Assembly: GCF_015594845.1 (NCBI RefSeq)
Contig: NZ_JADNRK010000023.1
Coordinates: forward strand, 1 to 32,634
Direction: 5' to 3'
Source: Alkalibacter mobilis
GTDB taxonomy: Bacteria > Bacillota > Clostridia > Eubacteriales > Alkalibacteraceae
Length of the DNA: 32,634 bases
How positions within the stretch are numbered: position 1 is the first letter of the stretch; every line of letters starts with the position of its first letter. Shown here piece by piece: positions 1 to 8,141 of this stretch. The notes beneath the pieces were generated by a model. That model worked only from the letters and a program-made list of their open reading frames with translations. It made no database searches and was not told the origin of the DNA. Both the position numbers and the translations under genes were made by a program.

Positions 1-133
1 GCAAGGAGCGTAAGCTCAAACCTTCGCTAACAACCTATATGGTTATTGTAGCATTAGGATATTCTTTAACAAAAATAAATAAGAATATAGCTGTGATTAT
101 TAGCTATACTCTTATAATACGAGGAGCATTAAG
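1..133 (+). promoter_or_regulatory. conserved structured leader, copy A (cut by window edge)
   Basis: This 5' leader precedes the MFS carrier and aligns by hand with the leader at 4371-4506 at about three-quarters identity. Shared blocks include CTCAAACCTTCGC (15-27), a TATATGGTTATTGTAGC-like stretch near 36-52 and TTAGGATATTCTTTA. A hairpin pairs 81-92 (AAGAATATAGCT) with 102-113 (AGCTATACTCTT), with one A-C mismatch and the 9-nt loop GTGATTATT, and it ends about 8 nt before the GAGGAG ribosome site. Copy B keeps the hairpin with a compensatory A-T to T-A change. No riboswitch class was recognised. The 5' end probably lies outside the window. Confidence 0.6.
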
Positions 134-1510
134 ATGAAAAAAGATTTATCCAAAAACTTAAAAAGATTTTATGGCATCGGCGACCTTTTTTTCACCATGA
201 TGACAAGTGTCGAAAACTATTTCTTTAACTTCTTCCTAACCAACATCGTCATGTTCGACCTTGGAATCGTAACATTTATCCAGACCGTCACGACAGTAGT
301 AGATGCTGCATTTTCATGGGCCTACGGCGCAATCATGAATTCCATCAAACCTTTAAAATGGGGTAGATACCGTTCCTGGTTGGTTGTGACCCCTTGGTTG
401 GTACCGATCGTCTACATGTTTAAATTCATGAAAATAGGCAGCGATAGTGTTGCTATAGTGATAATCATTGCAGCCGGTATACTAAGTAGCGTTCTTTGGA
501 ACTTCCCTTACGTCGCAAACGTGGCATTGATTTCTGTAGCAGCAAAAACACCTAATGATCGGGTCTCTCTCTCAACTTCTAGAGGAACCTATAATCGTTT
601 AGCTGGCATAATTTTCTCTTACACCGGACTACCATTGGCTTTAATATTAGGAAAAGTCGTTGGAGTTGATTTCCAATTTGCAGCACTTGCATTCATACTA
701 GGGACAGCCATGGCTATTTCTTACTTTGCTCACTTTAAAATGTTCGAAGGTTATGAAGCTATTGAAGAAACCGACGATAAAAAGATAGCCATCGCAAAGA
801 AAAATAAACTCGGTTTTGTCGGTACACTAAAAGCTTTAGTACTTAATCGTCCACTTCTTGTTTTACTCGTTGCGGATATAGCAAGATGGATAGTAAACTT
901 CGTCGCCAGCGCAACTGCTGTCTACTACTTCACCTACGTACTCAAAAACCCTGGTTATCTTGCTACATATATGATAATCATCGGTATAGCAGCAGCCTTG
1001 GGAGCTTTCACCTGTAAGTTTATCGCCAATAAATTTTCAGCAAGAACGACCACTATAGCTTACTATCTATTGATGGGTGCACTACTTGTCTTTGCAAAAA
1101 CCGTTCATACAAATTTCATGGTGGTAATCGTACTATTAGCTCTGGCTCAGTATCTTTATGGCTCAATTTATTCTTTAATGCCGGTACTTTTTGCAGATAC
1201 TGTAATTTACGATGAGTGGAAATCCAAAAAGAATGCTTCCGGCTGGATCATGGGGTTAAACAATGTAACTTTGAAAATCGCGATCGTATTTAGAGGAATC
1301 ATCCTTAACACCGTCCTTGCAGTTGTTGGATTTAGTGCTGCAATCGACCCTGCTACAGTTTCCAGTGAGGTCATGAGCGGAATCAGCAGTGCTTTCTTGT
1401 TGATACCAGGGATCATACTAATTGTAGGTGGTCTGGCATTAGCTTTTGGCTTCAATCTAACAAAAGAAAAAGTCGAAGAGTATTCTGCTGAAATAGCATC
1501 TCGATCATAA
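134..1510 (+). CDS. MFS transporter, glycoside-pentoside-hexuronide (GPH/MFS_2) type
   Basis: A 458-residue polytopic membrane protein with about twelve hydrophobic segments. The N-terminal part has the GPH pattern: G-D-L-F-F near residues 16-20, an Asp in V-V-D-A-A-F (residue 57), and the cytoplasmic-loop motif WGRYRSWL at 76-83, the counterpart of the WGRFRPWL-type loop of the family. Such carriers move small organic solutes, often glycosides, with Na+ or H+; the substrate cannot be read from sequence. The ATG follows GAGGAG by 7 nt. The gene sits behind the conserved leader and is followed by an intrinsic terminator, so it may be its own unit, with later genes receiving readthrough or using another promoter. 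It probably supplies the substrate for the UroD/oxidoreductase genes downstream (inference). Confidence 0.8.
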   Translation: MKKDLSKNLKRFYGIGDLFFTMMTSVENYFFNFFLTNIVMFDLGIVTFIQTVTTVVDAAFSWAYGAIMNSIKPLKWGRYRSWLVVTPWLVPIVYMFKFMKIGSDSVAIVIIIAAGILSSVLWNFPYVANVALISVAAKTPNDRVSLSTSRGTYNRLAGIIFSYTGLPLALILGKVVGVDFQFAALAFILGTAMAISYFAHFKMFEGYEAIEETDDKKIAIAKKNKLGFVGTLKALVLNRPLLVLLVADIARWIVNFVASATAVYYFTYVLKNPGYLATYMIIIGIAAALGAFTCKFIANKFSARTTTIAYYLLMGALLVFAKTVHTNFMVVIVLLALAQYLYGSIYSLMPVLFADTVIYDEWKSKKNASGWIMGLNNVTLKIAIVFRGIILNTVLAVVGFSAAIDPATVSSEVMSGISSAFLLIPGIILIVGGLALAFGFNLTKEKVEEYSAEIASRS

Positions 1511-1520
1511 AATGACACTT

Positions 1521-1563
1521 TAGCCGTTGTCTCCATAGAAACTATCAGACAGCGGCTATTTTT
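1521..1563 (+). terminator. intrinsic terminator after the MFS gene
   Basis: TAGCCGTTGTCT (1521-1532) pairs with AGACAGCGGCTA (1547-1558) over 12 bp with one G-U pair and a 14-nt loop, followed directly by five T residues. It lies 10 nt after the MFS stop codon. Confidence 0.8.
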
Positions 1564-1615
1564 GCTTTAAAAATCAATGCTTTTAATTATCCACTAAAAA
1601 AAAGGAGTTCTACTT

Positions 1616-2953
1616 ATGAATGATGAAACTATGAATTCAGATATCAGGCAATTTAAAACTTCCAGCATCTTAAAATTTTTCTTAGCTAGCTTGTTCGGGT
1701 TATTTGCATTTTTTGTAAGATTTGATTTCAATGGACAAAATAGCATTTTGGTCGATCATATCGTTAGTTTTGTAAGACCTTATGTATCACCAAATTATCT
1801 GCTAATGATGTTCTTATTCGGAATCTTTTGCGTCATCGATACATTTTTTATCAAGAAGAACTGGAATAAAAATTTTATCAGTAGAACTATAGCGATTGTA
1901 ACTACAATTGGTTCTATAATGGCTGCACTTATTTATTTTCAAATTGGACCAGCTTTTTTCCTAGATCCTGAAATAGGGCCTAATGCATCCATCTTAAACG
2001 GAATAGCCTCTTTAACCGTACTTGTAGCTGGCATATTCTTGACTTTTTTGGTTGACTTCGGCCTTATAGAAGCAGTTGGGGTTGTACTTCGTCCTCTTAT
2101 GAGACCATTGTTCAAAACTCCCGGCAGAGCATCAGTTATAGCTTTAAGCGCCTTTTTAGGCAATTTTTCAATGGGACATATTTCCACTAATATTTTATAC
2201 AAAGATGGAAAATTTAATAAAAAAGAGGCTGCAATCATCGCCTTGGGTTTTTGTACTCCATCAGTAGGTATCATGTTGTTGTTTACTAATCTTCTTGGAA
2301 TGATGGAATATTGGAATTTGATTTTTGTAACTTCAATCTTGGTTACATTGTTAATCACATTCATTATGATCAGGTTATACCCTTTAAACAAAAAAACCTT
2401 GGATTACTACGAAGGAGCCACGCCTTCATATGAACCTGAAGTAAAAGTAAAAGTATTTAAAACAGCCCTGTCTGAAGGAGTTTCTGTCGCTGAAAAAGCC
2501 GGCCCTGTTCTTAAGCGGCTTGTCACTACTTTCTTGATGACACTGCGGGTAGTTACAAACATGATGATGTCAGGAATATTCGTTTTGGTAGTAGGTCTTC
2601 TGCTTCTTAAATACACTCCTATTTTTACATATGTGGGTTATGTGTTTTGGCCTTTTTTCAAAATAGTAGGATTCGCCAGCACTGATATCGCTATTATAAT
2701 GCAATCCGCCAGCATGTCATTTCTAGATATATACCTTTCTGTTCTTATTGGTGTGGGACAAGACCTTTCCATTGGCGCTAAATTCTTCCTTTGCTTGTAT
2801 CCAATGACAGTATCAGTTTTCGTATCCGGTTTTTGGCCAGTCGTTCTGTCTACAGACCTTCCTGTAAAACCACTTGACCTCGTTATTACTTGGTTTTTAA
2901 GAATGATATTGACCATCTTAATCGTAGGACTATTGGCAACACTTATTTTTTAA
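1616..2953 (+). CDS. YjiH-family / nucleoside-recognition (Gate) domain membrane protein
   Basis: A 445-residue integral membrane protein with roughly ten hydrophobic segments. Residues about 150-230 (G-L-I-E-A-V-G near the start, then GNFSMGHISTN, then GFCTPSVGIML) resemble the Gate/nucleoside-recognition domain of YjiH-like proteins, and the length of about 450 fits that family. YjiH proteins are poorly characterised; transport of a solute is likely but unproven. The ATG at 1616 follows AAAGGAG. It lies about 50 nt past the MFS terminator and 50 nt before the first UroD-like gene, so it is probably cotranscribed with the latter. Having two unrelated carriers beside the same enzymes suggests uptake of substrate and export of product (inference). 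Confidence 0.75.
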   Translation: MNDETMNSDIRQFKTSSILKFFLASLFGLFAFFVRFDFNGQNSILVDHIVSFVRPYVSPNYLLMMFLFGIFCVIDTFFIKKNWNKNFISRTIAIVTTIGSIMAALIYFQIGPAFFLDPEIGPNASILNGIASLTVLVAGIFLTFLVDFGLIEAVGVVLRPLMRPLFKTPGRASVIALSAFLGNFSMGHISTNILYKDGKFNKKEAAIIALGFCTPSVGIMLLFTNLLGMMEYWNLIFVTSILVTLLITFIMIRLYPLNKKTLDYYEGATPSYEPEVKVKVFKTALSEGVSVAEKAGPVLKRLVTTFLMTLRVVTNMMMSGIFVLVVGLLLLKYTPIFTYVGYVFWPFFKIVGFASTDIAIIMQSASMSFLDIYLSVLIGVGQDLSIGAKFFLCLYPMTVSVFVSGFWPVVLSTDLPVKPLDLVITWFLRMILTILIVGLLATLIF

Positions 2954-2965
2954 CAAGGAGATCTA

Positions 2966-2992
2966 TTGGAACATACTATGCAAATTATTTAG
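2966..2992 (+). other. possible 8-codon leader ORF overlapping the next ribosome site
   Basis: AAGGAG at 2955-2960 is followed 5 nt later by TTG and seven more codons, ending in a TAG (2990-2992) that overlaps the AGGAGG of the downstream UroD-like gene. It could couple translation of the two flanking genes, or be chance. Nothing in the peptide itself is informative. Confidence 0.2.
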
Positions 2993-3003
2993 GAGGTATT
3001 AAA

Positions 3004-4173
3004 TTGAAAATCACAAAAGAATTATATGATGAAAGATTTAACCGAGTGGTATCTGCTGTTAGACGAGAAATTCCCGACAGAGTTCCGGTAATGCCCATGG
3101 TGGAAGAATGGGTCATGCATCATGCTGATATAAGCTTGATAGAAGCATTTAAAAATAGCCCCGATGCTAATTTCGAAGCCTATAAAAAAACATTTACCGA
3201 CGTTTATGTCGATGCTCAATGGGGAAATATGAATATTTTTCCGATAGATGTAATGAGCAATTTTGGTGAAGGTTTGTACGTCCTGACAGATCACAGCCTT
3301 CAAATCAAAGGCAGTCATGGAAACCTTATGAATGCAGACGAGTACGACCAGTTGATTTCCGACCCTGTGAATTTCATCGGAAACACGCTTATACCCCGGA
3401 AATTCCCTTCACTGACGGGAGACAAGCAGGAAATCAAAAATAAATTTTTCAAGGCTTTTGACGATTTTAAAGTATTTCTTCAACACAATGCCATAGTAAA
3501 CAAAAGGGTTGCGGAAGAGTTGGGTATCCCTTTTATGGCAAAGGGAGCTCTTTATACGACTCCAGATATAGTTATGGACTTTTTAAGAGATTTTGTAGGC
3601 ACTATGGGCGATATCAAAAGATATCCTGATAAATTTTATGCAGCTTGTGATTCCTTATTTGACTATACTATGAGGATGTTGACTTCATCCTATACCACTC
3701 CAGAGGATAATCATTGGATTTTCAGTCCTCTTCACTTACCTACCTACTTAAAACCGAAAGATTTTGAAAAATTATATTTCCCATTTCTTTATAAAATGGT
3801 AGATGAACTTTGTGTTAAACGAGGGTACAACCAAATGCTTTTTATGGAAAACCTTTGGGAGCCTTACTATGAGATCCTATCCGATTTGCCAAAAACAGAT
3901 AAACTGGTTGGCTTGATAGAAAAAGGCGATCTCAAGAAAGCTAAAGATTCCATAGGCAACAAAATGTGCATCATGGGCGGAATGCAGGTGGATCTATTAG
4001 CTAGAGGCTCAGTAGAACAATGTATCGATCAAGCAAAATGGTGTTTGGATGAACTGGCCCCAGGCGGCGGCTACATCTTCTCAACTGATTCAGTAATAAT
4101 GTCACATACGGATGCCAAAGCTGAAAACCTAATTGCAGTGTGCGACTATATACATGAAAATGGTGTATATTAA
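3004..4173 (+). CDS. uroporphyrinogen decarboxylase-superfamily protein (MtaA/CmuA-like), atypical
   Basis: A 389-residue protein of the UroD fold used by corrinoid-dependent methyltransferases. The TTG start at 3004 is chosen because AGGAGG (2991-2996) sits 7 nt before it; an in-frame ATG at 2890 would overlap the previous gene and has no ribosome site. The C-terminal barrel has the family's M-G-G-M-Q-V-D (residues 324-330) and a GGGYIFSTD stretch (354-362), which resembles the late strand of methylcobamide:CoM methyltransferase relatives. Where these enzymes usually carry a zinc-binding His-X-Cys-Gly, this one has M-E-N (281-283), so zinc-dependent methyl transfer to a thiol is doubtful. 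A role on the substrate side or as a structural partner of the second UroD protein is possible. No corrinoid protein is encoded nearby. Confidence 0.75.
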   Translation: MKITKELYDERFNRVVSAVRREIPDRVPVMPMVEEWVMHHADISLIEAFKNSPDANFEAYKKTFTDVYVDAQWGNMNIFPIDVMSNFGEGLYVLTDHSLQIKGSHGNLMNADEYDQLISDPVNFIGNTLIPRKFPSLTGDKQEIKNKFFKAFDDFKVFLQHNAIVNKRVAEELGIPFMAKGALYTTPDIVMDFLRDFVGTMGDIKRYPDKFYAACDSLFDYTMRMLTSSYTTPEDNHWIFSPLHLPTYLKPKDFEKLYFPFLYKMVDELCVKRGYNQMLFMENLWEPYYEILSDLPKTDKLVGLIEKGDLKKAKDSIGNKMCIMGGMQVDLLARGSVEQCIDQAKWCLDELAPGGGYIFSTDSVIMSHTDAKAENLIAVCDYIHENGVY

Positions 4174-4200
4174 TTAAACCTTATAAAGGAGGATGCCACA

Positions 4201-4320
4201 ATGGAAGAAAATTTAATGAGTATTTTGGAAGAATCAATGGAGGAGTACTACAAAGAATTACCTCCCGAAGTAAGAGACTCCATCAAAGAAAGATTTATAT
4301 GGCTATTGCTTTCTAGATAA
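4201..4320 (+). CDS. small acidic hypothetical protein, 39 residues
   Basis: The ATG at 4201 stands 7 nt behind a strong AAAGGAGG, and 27 nt after the stop of the first UroD-like gene. The product is 39 residues. The N-terminal half is acidic (E-E-N-L-M, then E-E-S-M-E-E-Y-Y), a P-P-E-V-R-D-S-I-K segment follows, and a hydrophobic FIWLLL lies near the C terminus. It could form one amphipathic helix pair that docks on a partner protein or the membrane. I do not recognise a family. The good ribosome site and its position between two related enzymes argue for a real gene, but the short length leaves doubt. Confidence 0.5.
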   Translation: MEENLMSILEESMEEYYKELPPEVRDSIKERFIWLLLSR

Positions 4321-4370
4321 AACATGATCGAATTTTAAAATGTAATCAGAAGCAGCATCTCAATGCTTTG

Positions 4371-4506
4371 TAAGGAGGCAGGTCTCAAACCTTCGCCGAT
4401 AACATTTATATGATTATTGTAGCTTTAGGATATTCTTTAGTCGAAAACAAATTAGAGTATAACTGTGATCATTAGCTATATTCTAATAATACAAGGAGGA
4501 AAAATA
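4371..4506 (+). promoter_or_regulatory. conserved structured leader, copy B
   Basis: This is the second copy of the leader seen at 1-133. It carries CTCAAACCTTCGC (4384-4396), the ATTGTAGC and TTAGGATATTCTTTA blocks, and a hairpin pairing 4452-4464 (TTAGAGTATAACT) with 4474-4486 (AGCTATATTCTAA) around the loop GTGATCATT, with one G-U pair and one A-C mismatch. AAGGAGG follows 7 nt after the hairpin. A shorter pairing of AAGG (4373-4376) with CCTT is possible in both copies. Just upstream, GCAT-CTCA-ATGC near 4355-4366 may belong to the element; the matching part of copy A lies outside the window. Confidence 0.6.
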
Positions 4507-5754
4507 GTGAAAAGAGAAGCTTATAATTCAGTCAAAGAGTGGACAGTAATCGGGAAGTATCCCGGGTTCAAAGGAATGGAAGATACGCGTTTGCGTAACA
4601 CAGAGGGAAATTACGTCTGTCCCGATACAAACAGATATTATCGACCCATACCTACTCTTGAAAACTTCAAGATGTTCTTTCGCGGAGAAACACCTTATTG
4701 GATGCCTAATATTGGCTGGTTCTTCTGCGATATTCAGGAGTTCCGCCCTCGTCAAGGACAAGATAATGTAGCCCATCATCAGTGTCTAGATGGTGGTCCC
4801 CACATTGATTACGCCACATTCCCAAAAGTGACCAATGGTTGGCTGGAACTGCCACAGGAATGGGAAGCGGTCTCCTGCGGTGCTACTGTTCGTCCGGGTA
4901 ATCCTTTGGTAGAAGATATGAACGACTGGGAAAAAATCGTCAAATGGCCTGATCTTGACATGATCGATTTCGATGCCATGAGAGAGATGAATCAAGAGTA
5001 TTTGGGAACTGACAGAGTCAATCAACTAGGCATTCAACTTGGACTATGGGAACGCATGATGGCTATGATGGATGCTTCAAACGCAGCCATTGCATTAGTA
5101 GATGAGGATCAGGAGGATGCGGTGAAAGCGTTCCTAGACAGACTCTCTGATATGTATTGCGACTATATCTCCCGAGTAGCGAAAACCGTACGAATTGACA
5201 GCGTCATGCTCCATGACGACTGGGGAACTAATACTGGTCCATTCTTCTCTTTAGATACGGCGATGAATTTCTTTGTTGCGCCAATGAAGAAAATTGTAGA
5301 CCATTGCCATAGCATAGGCATTGTTTTTGAACACCATTGTTGCGGAAAAGCAGAAAAACTTGTCCCGGCTATGGTGGCAACAGGGAGCGATTTCTGGTTT
5401 CCTCAACCGGCAATAAATGATGTGGATACGTTGATCGAAGAGTATAAGAATGAGCATATTACTTTCGCTATAGGTAATCCGGTCCTACCAAAGGGTTCCA
5501 CAAAAGAAGAAGTTCAAAAGATAGCAAAGGATTTTGTCGATAAATATTCCGATAAAAGAATTCTGTTTTGCTCGGATTCCGGTAAAGCCAGAATTCCAAA
5601 TCACGACACTTCCTTGTGGCCGACTTTTCGTGATGCTGTATACGAATATAGTCGTAGGGCATATCAAAAATATCCAGTACCAGAAGATATGGGGAAAATG
5701 GTCATGGAGCACCAGCAACAATATCAAGATGCGTTCAGTGATTTAGCTGTGTAA
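4507..5754 (+). CDS. uroporphyrinogen decarboxylase-superfamily methyltransferase with zinc motif
   Basis: A 415-residue UroD-fold protein. The GTG at 4507 is chosen because AAGGAGG is 7 nt upstream; the in-frame upstream start would begin inside the leader hairpin loop. Key features are HDDWGT at 236-241, typical of methyltransferase members of the superfamily, then H-H-C-C-G at 276-280, which fits the zinc ligand pair His-X-Cys-Gly, and a late Cys in L-F-C-S-D-S-G (355) that could be the third ligand. MtaA/MtbA/CmuA-type proteins move methyl groups between a corrinoid protein and a thiol or the substrate. Its partner corrinoid protein is not in the window. It is preceded by the conserved leader and followed by a terminator, so it seems to be expressed as its own regulated unit. 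Confidence 0.8.
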   Translation: MKREAYNSVKEWTVIGKYPGFKGMEDTRLRNTEGNYVCPDTNRYYRPIPTLENFKMFFRGETPYWMPNIGWFFCDIQEFRPRQGQDNVAHHQCLDGGPHIDYATFPKVTNGWLELPQEWEAVSCGATVRPGNPLVEDMNDWEKIVKWPDLDMIDFDAMREMNQEYLGTDRVNQLGIQLGLWERMMAMMDASNAAIALVDEDQEDAVKAFLDRLSDMYCDYISRVAKTVRIDSVMLHDDWGTNTGPFFSLDTAMNFFVAPMKKIVDHCHSIGIVFEHHCCGKAEKLVPAMVATGSDFWFPQPAINDVDTLIEEYKNEHITFAIGNPVLPKGSTKEEVQKIAKDFVDKYSDKRILFCSDSGKARIPNHDTSLWPTFRDAVYEYSRRAYQKYPVPEDMGKMVMEHQQQYQDAFSDLAV

Positions 5755-5764
5755 AACTCTCAAA

Positions 5765-5803
5765 ATGCTGTAGAGGTCATAAACCTTTACAGCATTTTTA
5801 TTT
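5765..5803 (+). terminator. intrinsic terminator after the second UroD-like gene
   Basis: ATGCTGTAGAGGT (5765-5777) pairs with ACCTTTACAGCAT (5783-5795) with one G-U pair and a short loop, followed by a T run to 5799. Confidence 0.8.
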
Positions 5804-6194
5804 CCTAATATTAACAGTTATTTTAACAAACACTCTCAGGGGTTTTCCAAACTTCACTGAATTTTGCTGAGCTGACAATATTTATTCATTGATATCCCTT
5901 GTTTTCTCAACTGTTGAATTGCACGTACAGATCACTATTTACATATATTTTTTAAGAAATCAATTTTTTTCAATCCAATCTAATGCTATATTCATAGCTA
6001 AATCAAGTATTTCCTACATAAAATAGTTTAGGTTCTAAATATTTTTAGTTTGTCAAAATGCACAAAAAGGTGTTGTTTCTTCGTCGCTATGAATATGGCA
6101 TATTTTTAACAATCACGTTATACTTTTATCAAAGCATGACAAGACAAATACTTATCCATCACCGTGCTTTATAAAAATGAATGGAGTGAAATGT
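5804..6194 (+). promoter_or_regulatory. long intergenic region with two operator-like inverted repeats
   Basis: This 391-nt AT-rich spacer holds no convincing ORF. Two 14-nt sites, GCTATATTCATAGC (5985-5998) and GCTATGAATATGGC (6086-6099), each read as a GCTAT-N4-AT(A/G)GC palindrome, and each matches the reverse complement of the other at 13 of 14 positions. They start exactly 101 bp apart. A repressor bridging them by looping is a reasonable guess. A TATACT near 6120 could be a -10 box, but no good -35 box is spaced correctly, so no promoter is assigned. Confidence 0.4.
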
Positions 6195-8141
6195 ATGAAT
6201 TTTGAATCAACCTTTAAACCTATGTATATCGGCAAGATGCTAGTTAAAAACAGATTGGTGGTACCAGCAATGGATTCCGCCATGTGTGAAGATGACGGTA
6301 CTATAGAAAAAATGGCTTGTGACTACTACGGCTCTAGAGCCAAAGGCGGCTTTGGTATAGTCATTACAGAGATCGCAGCAGTAGATGACAAGGGTATGGG
6401 AATGCCTGGAGAACCAAGATTGTACTCTGACGATTACATACCAGGTCTGACTAAATTAGCAAATGCAATTCATAAAGGTGGCGCAAAAGCCATAGTTCAA
6501 TTACACCATGCTGGAAGAGAAACTGCTTCAGCAATGATCGGACAAACACCAGTAGGTCCCTCATCCATACCTTCCGTCGTGTATCGGGAACCTGTCAATG
6601 AATACACCACAGCACAAGTTTACGAATTAGTTGATTCTTATGTTCAGGCATCAGTTCGTTGTAAAAAAGCTGGTTTTGACGGAATCGAGTTTCACAGTGC
6701 CCACGGATACATGGGATTGCAATTTATGAGCCCTAGAACGAACAAAAGAATCGATGAGTTTGGTGGCGGCGTATCAGGAAGAAGCTACTTCCATAAACTG
6801 ATCATCGAAGGTATTAGAAAAGAGTGTGGAGAAGATTTTGCCATACTAGTTCGTATCGACTCCATCGAAGGAAGAGCAGGAGGCTTGGAAGAAGAAGAGT
6901 CAGTTGTATTTGCAAGATTATTGGAATCCTACGGTGCGGATGCATTGAACGTTTCTGCAGGAACATATGCTTCTTGGGATGTTATCGTTCCTCCAACATC
7001 ATGGCAACAAGGTTGGAACTGGAGAATAAGCAGAAGAATAAAAGAATCCGTTAACATTCCTGTAATGTTAGCCGGAAGATTCTCAGATCCTTACGTCATC
7101 GAACAGTCTATTGAACGTGGAGATGCCGATTTCATATGTCTTGGACGTCAATCAATTGCAGATCCAGACTTTCCTAACAAAATGGCTGGTGGAGATGTAG
7201 AAGATATCGTACCTTGCATAGGATGTACTCAACGTTGCATGTCTTTCAATGATCACGATTCATTGCAAGAAGGAGACTGGGGTGTATCATGTATCTTCAA
7301 TCCAATGAGCAACAACCGAAAAGACGTACAATATGGACCAACAGAAACTCCAAAAAAAGTAATGGTAATCGGAGCCGGAGTAGCCGGCATGGAAGCCGCT
7401 TGGATCGCAGCTGAGCGTGGACATGATGTAACTCTATATGAGAAAAACGGAGAAAACAAAGTTGGAGGACAATTCTTGATAGCATCATACCCTCCATACA
7501 AACAAGAACTTACAAGACCTATCAAATTTTTCAAACACATGTGTGAGAAAAACGATGTGAAAATGGTATACAACCAAGAAGTAAGCACTTCATTCATTCA
7601 AGAGCAAAAGCCGGATGTTTTGATAGTTGCAACAGGAGCCACTCCATTTAAACTGAACATTCCAGGAAATGATGCAGATAATGTATATATGGCTAATGAT
7701 GTTTTAGTCGGCAAGAAGATCTTGGCTAACAGCGCCCTAGTTATCGGCGGCGGCATGGTTGGCGTTGAAACAGCTGAATTCTGCAAGGACTATTGTGAAA
7801 AAGTTGCAGTGGTAGAGATGAAGGAAGACATCGCTATGGACTTGTACATGACCGTTCGAGATGATTTGATTGGACGTTTCAAAAAAGAAGGCGTCGAAGT
7901 ATTCAAAAATACAAAAGTTCTTAAAATCGAAGGCAACAATGTTTATGCAGAGCAAAACGGCAAAGAAATACTACTCGAAGGATACGACAACATAGTATTT
8001 GCTGTAGGCTCCAAGTCAGATCAATTATTTGAAAATGTTGAATCTCTAGCAGATGAAGTTTATGTAATAGGTGACGCAAAACAAGCAAGAAGCGCTTTAG
8101 AAGCAATATACGAAGGTGCAAGAGTAGGTATGAAAATATGA
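6195..8141 (+). CDS. old-yellow-enzyme / 2,4-dienoyl-CoA reductase-type Fe-S flavoprotein
   Basis: A 648-residue three-domain reductase. The ATG at 6195 follows GGAGTG. Residues 1 to about 335 form the FMN TIM barrel (IVQLHHAGR near 100-108, FHSAHGYMGLQFMSP at 166-180). Cys341, Cys344, Cys348 and Cys366 have the spacing of the single 4Fe-4S cluster of this family. Two dinucleotide folds follow (VIGAGVAGME at 391-400 and VIGGGMVG near 523). This layout is shared by FadH, BaiCD/BaiH-like enoate reductases and trimethylamine dehydrogenase; the sequence does not decide between hydride transfer to a C=C bond and C-N oxidation. The altered G-Y-M-G-L in place of the usual GYLLHQ active-site stretch hints at a different substrate. 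It overlaps the next gene by 4 nt. Confidence 0.85.
   Translation: MNFESTFKPMYIGKMLVKNRLVVPAMDSAMCEDDGTIEKMACDYYGSRAKGGFGIVITEIAAVDDKGMGMPGEPRLYSDDYIPGLTKLANAIHKGGAKAIVQLHHAGRETASAMIGQTPVGPSSIPSVVYREPVNEYTTAQVYELVDSYVQASVRCKKAGFDGIEFHSAHGYMGLQFMSPRTNKRIDEFGGGVSGRSYFHKLIIEGIRKECGEDFAILVRIDSIEGRAGGLEEEESVVFARLLESYGADALNVSAGTYASWDVIVPPTSWQQGWNWRISRRIKESVNIPVMLAGRFSDPYVIEQSIERGDADFICLGRQSIADPDFPNKMAGGDVEDIVPCIGCTQRCMSFNDHDSLQEGDWGVSCIFNPMSNNRKDVQYGPTETPKKVMVIGAGVAGMEAAWIAAERGHDVTLYEKNGENKVGGQFLIASYPPYKQELTRPIKFFKHMCEKNDVKMVYNQEVSTSFIQEQKPDVLIVATGATPFKLNIPGNDADNVYMANDVLVGKKILANSALVIGGGMVGVETAEFCKDYCEKVAVVEMKEDIAMDLYMTVRDDLIGRFKKEGVEVFKNTKVLKIEGNNVYAEQNGKEILLEGYDNIVFAVGSKSDQLFENVESLADEVYVIGDAKQARSALEAIYEGARVGMKI

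Noticed and set aside
1-133. Assignment of the leader to a known riboswitch (cobalamin, THF, purine, SAM, TPP)
   Set aside because: None of the class signatures that I know is present in either copy.
2890-3003. Longer N-terminal start of the first UroD-like gene
   Set aside because: It overlaps the end of the YjiH-type gene and lacks a ribosome site; TTG 3004 has AGGAGG at good spacing.
4465-4506. Upstream in-frame start of the second UroD-like gene
   Set aside because: It would begin inside the conserved hairpin loop; GTG 4507 has AAGGAGG.
6096-6111. TGGCATATTTTTAACA as a sigma-54 promoter
   Set aside because: The -12 GC is replaced by AC, and the sequence is part of a palindromic site instead.
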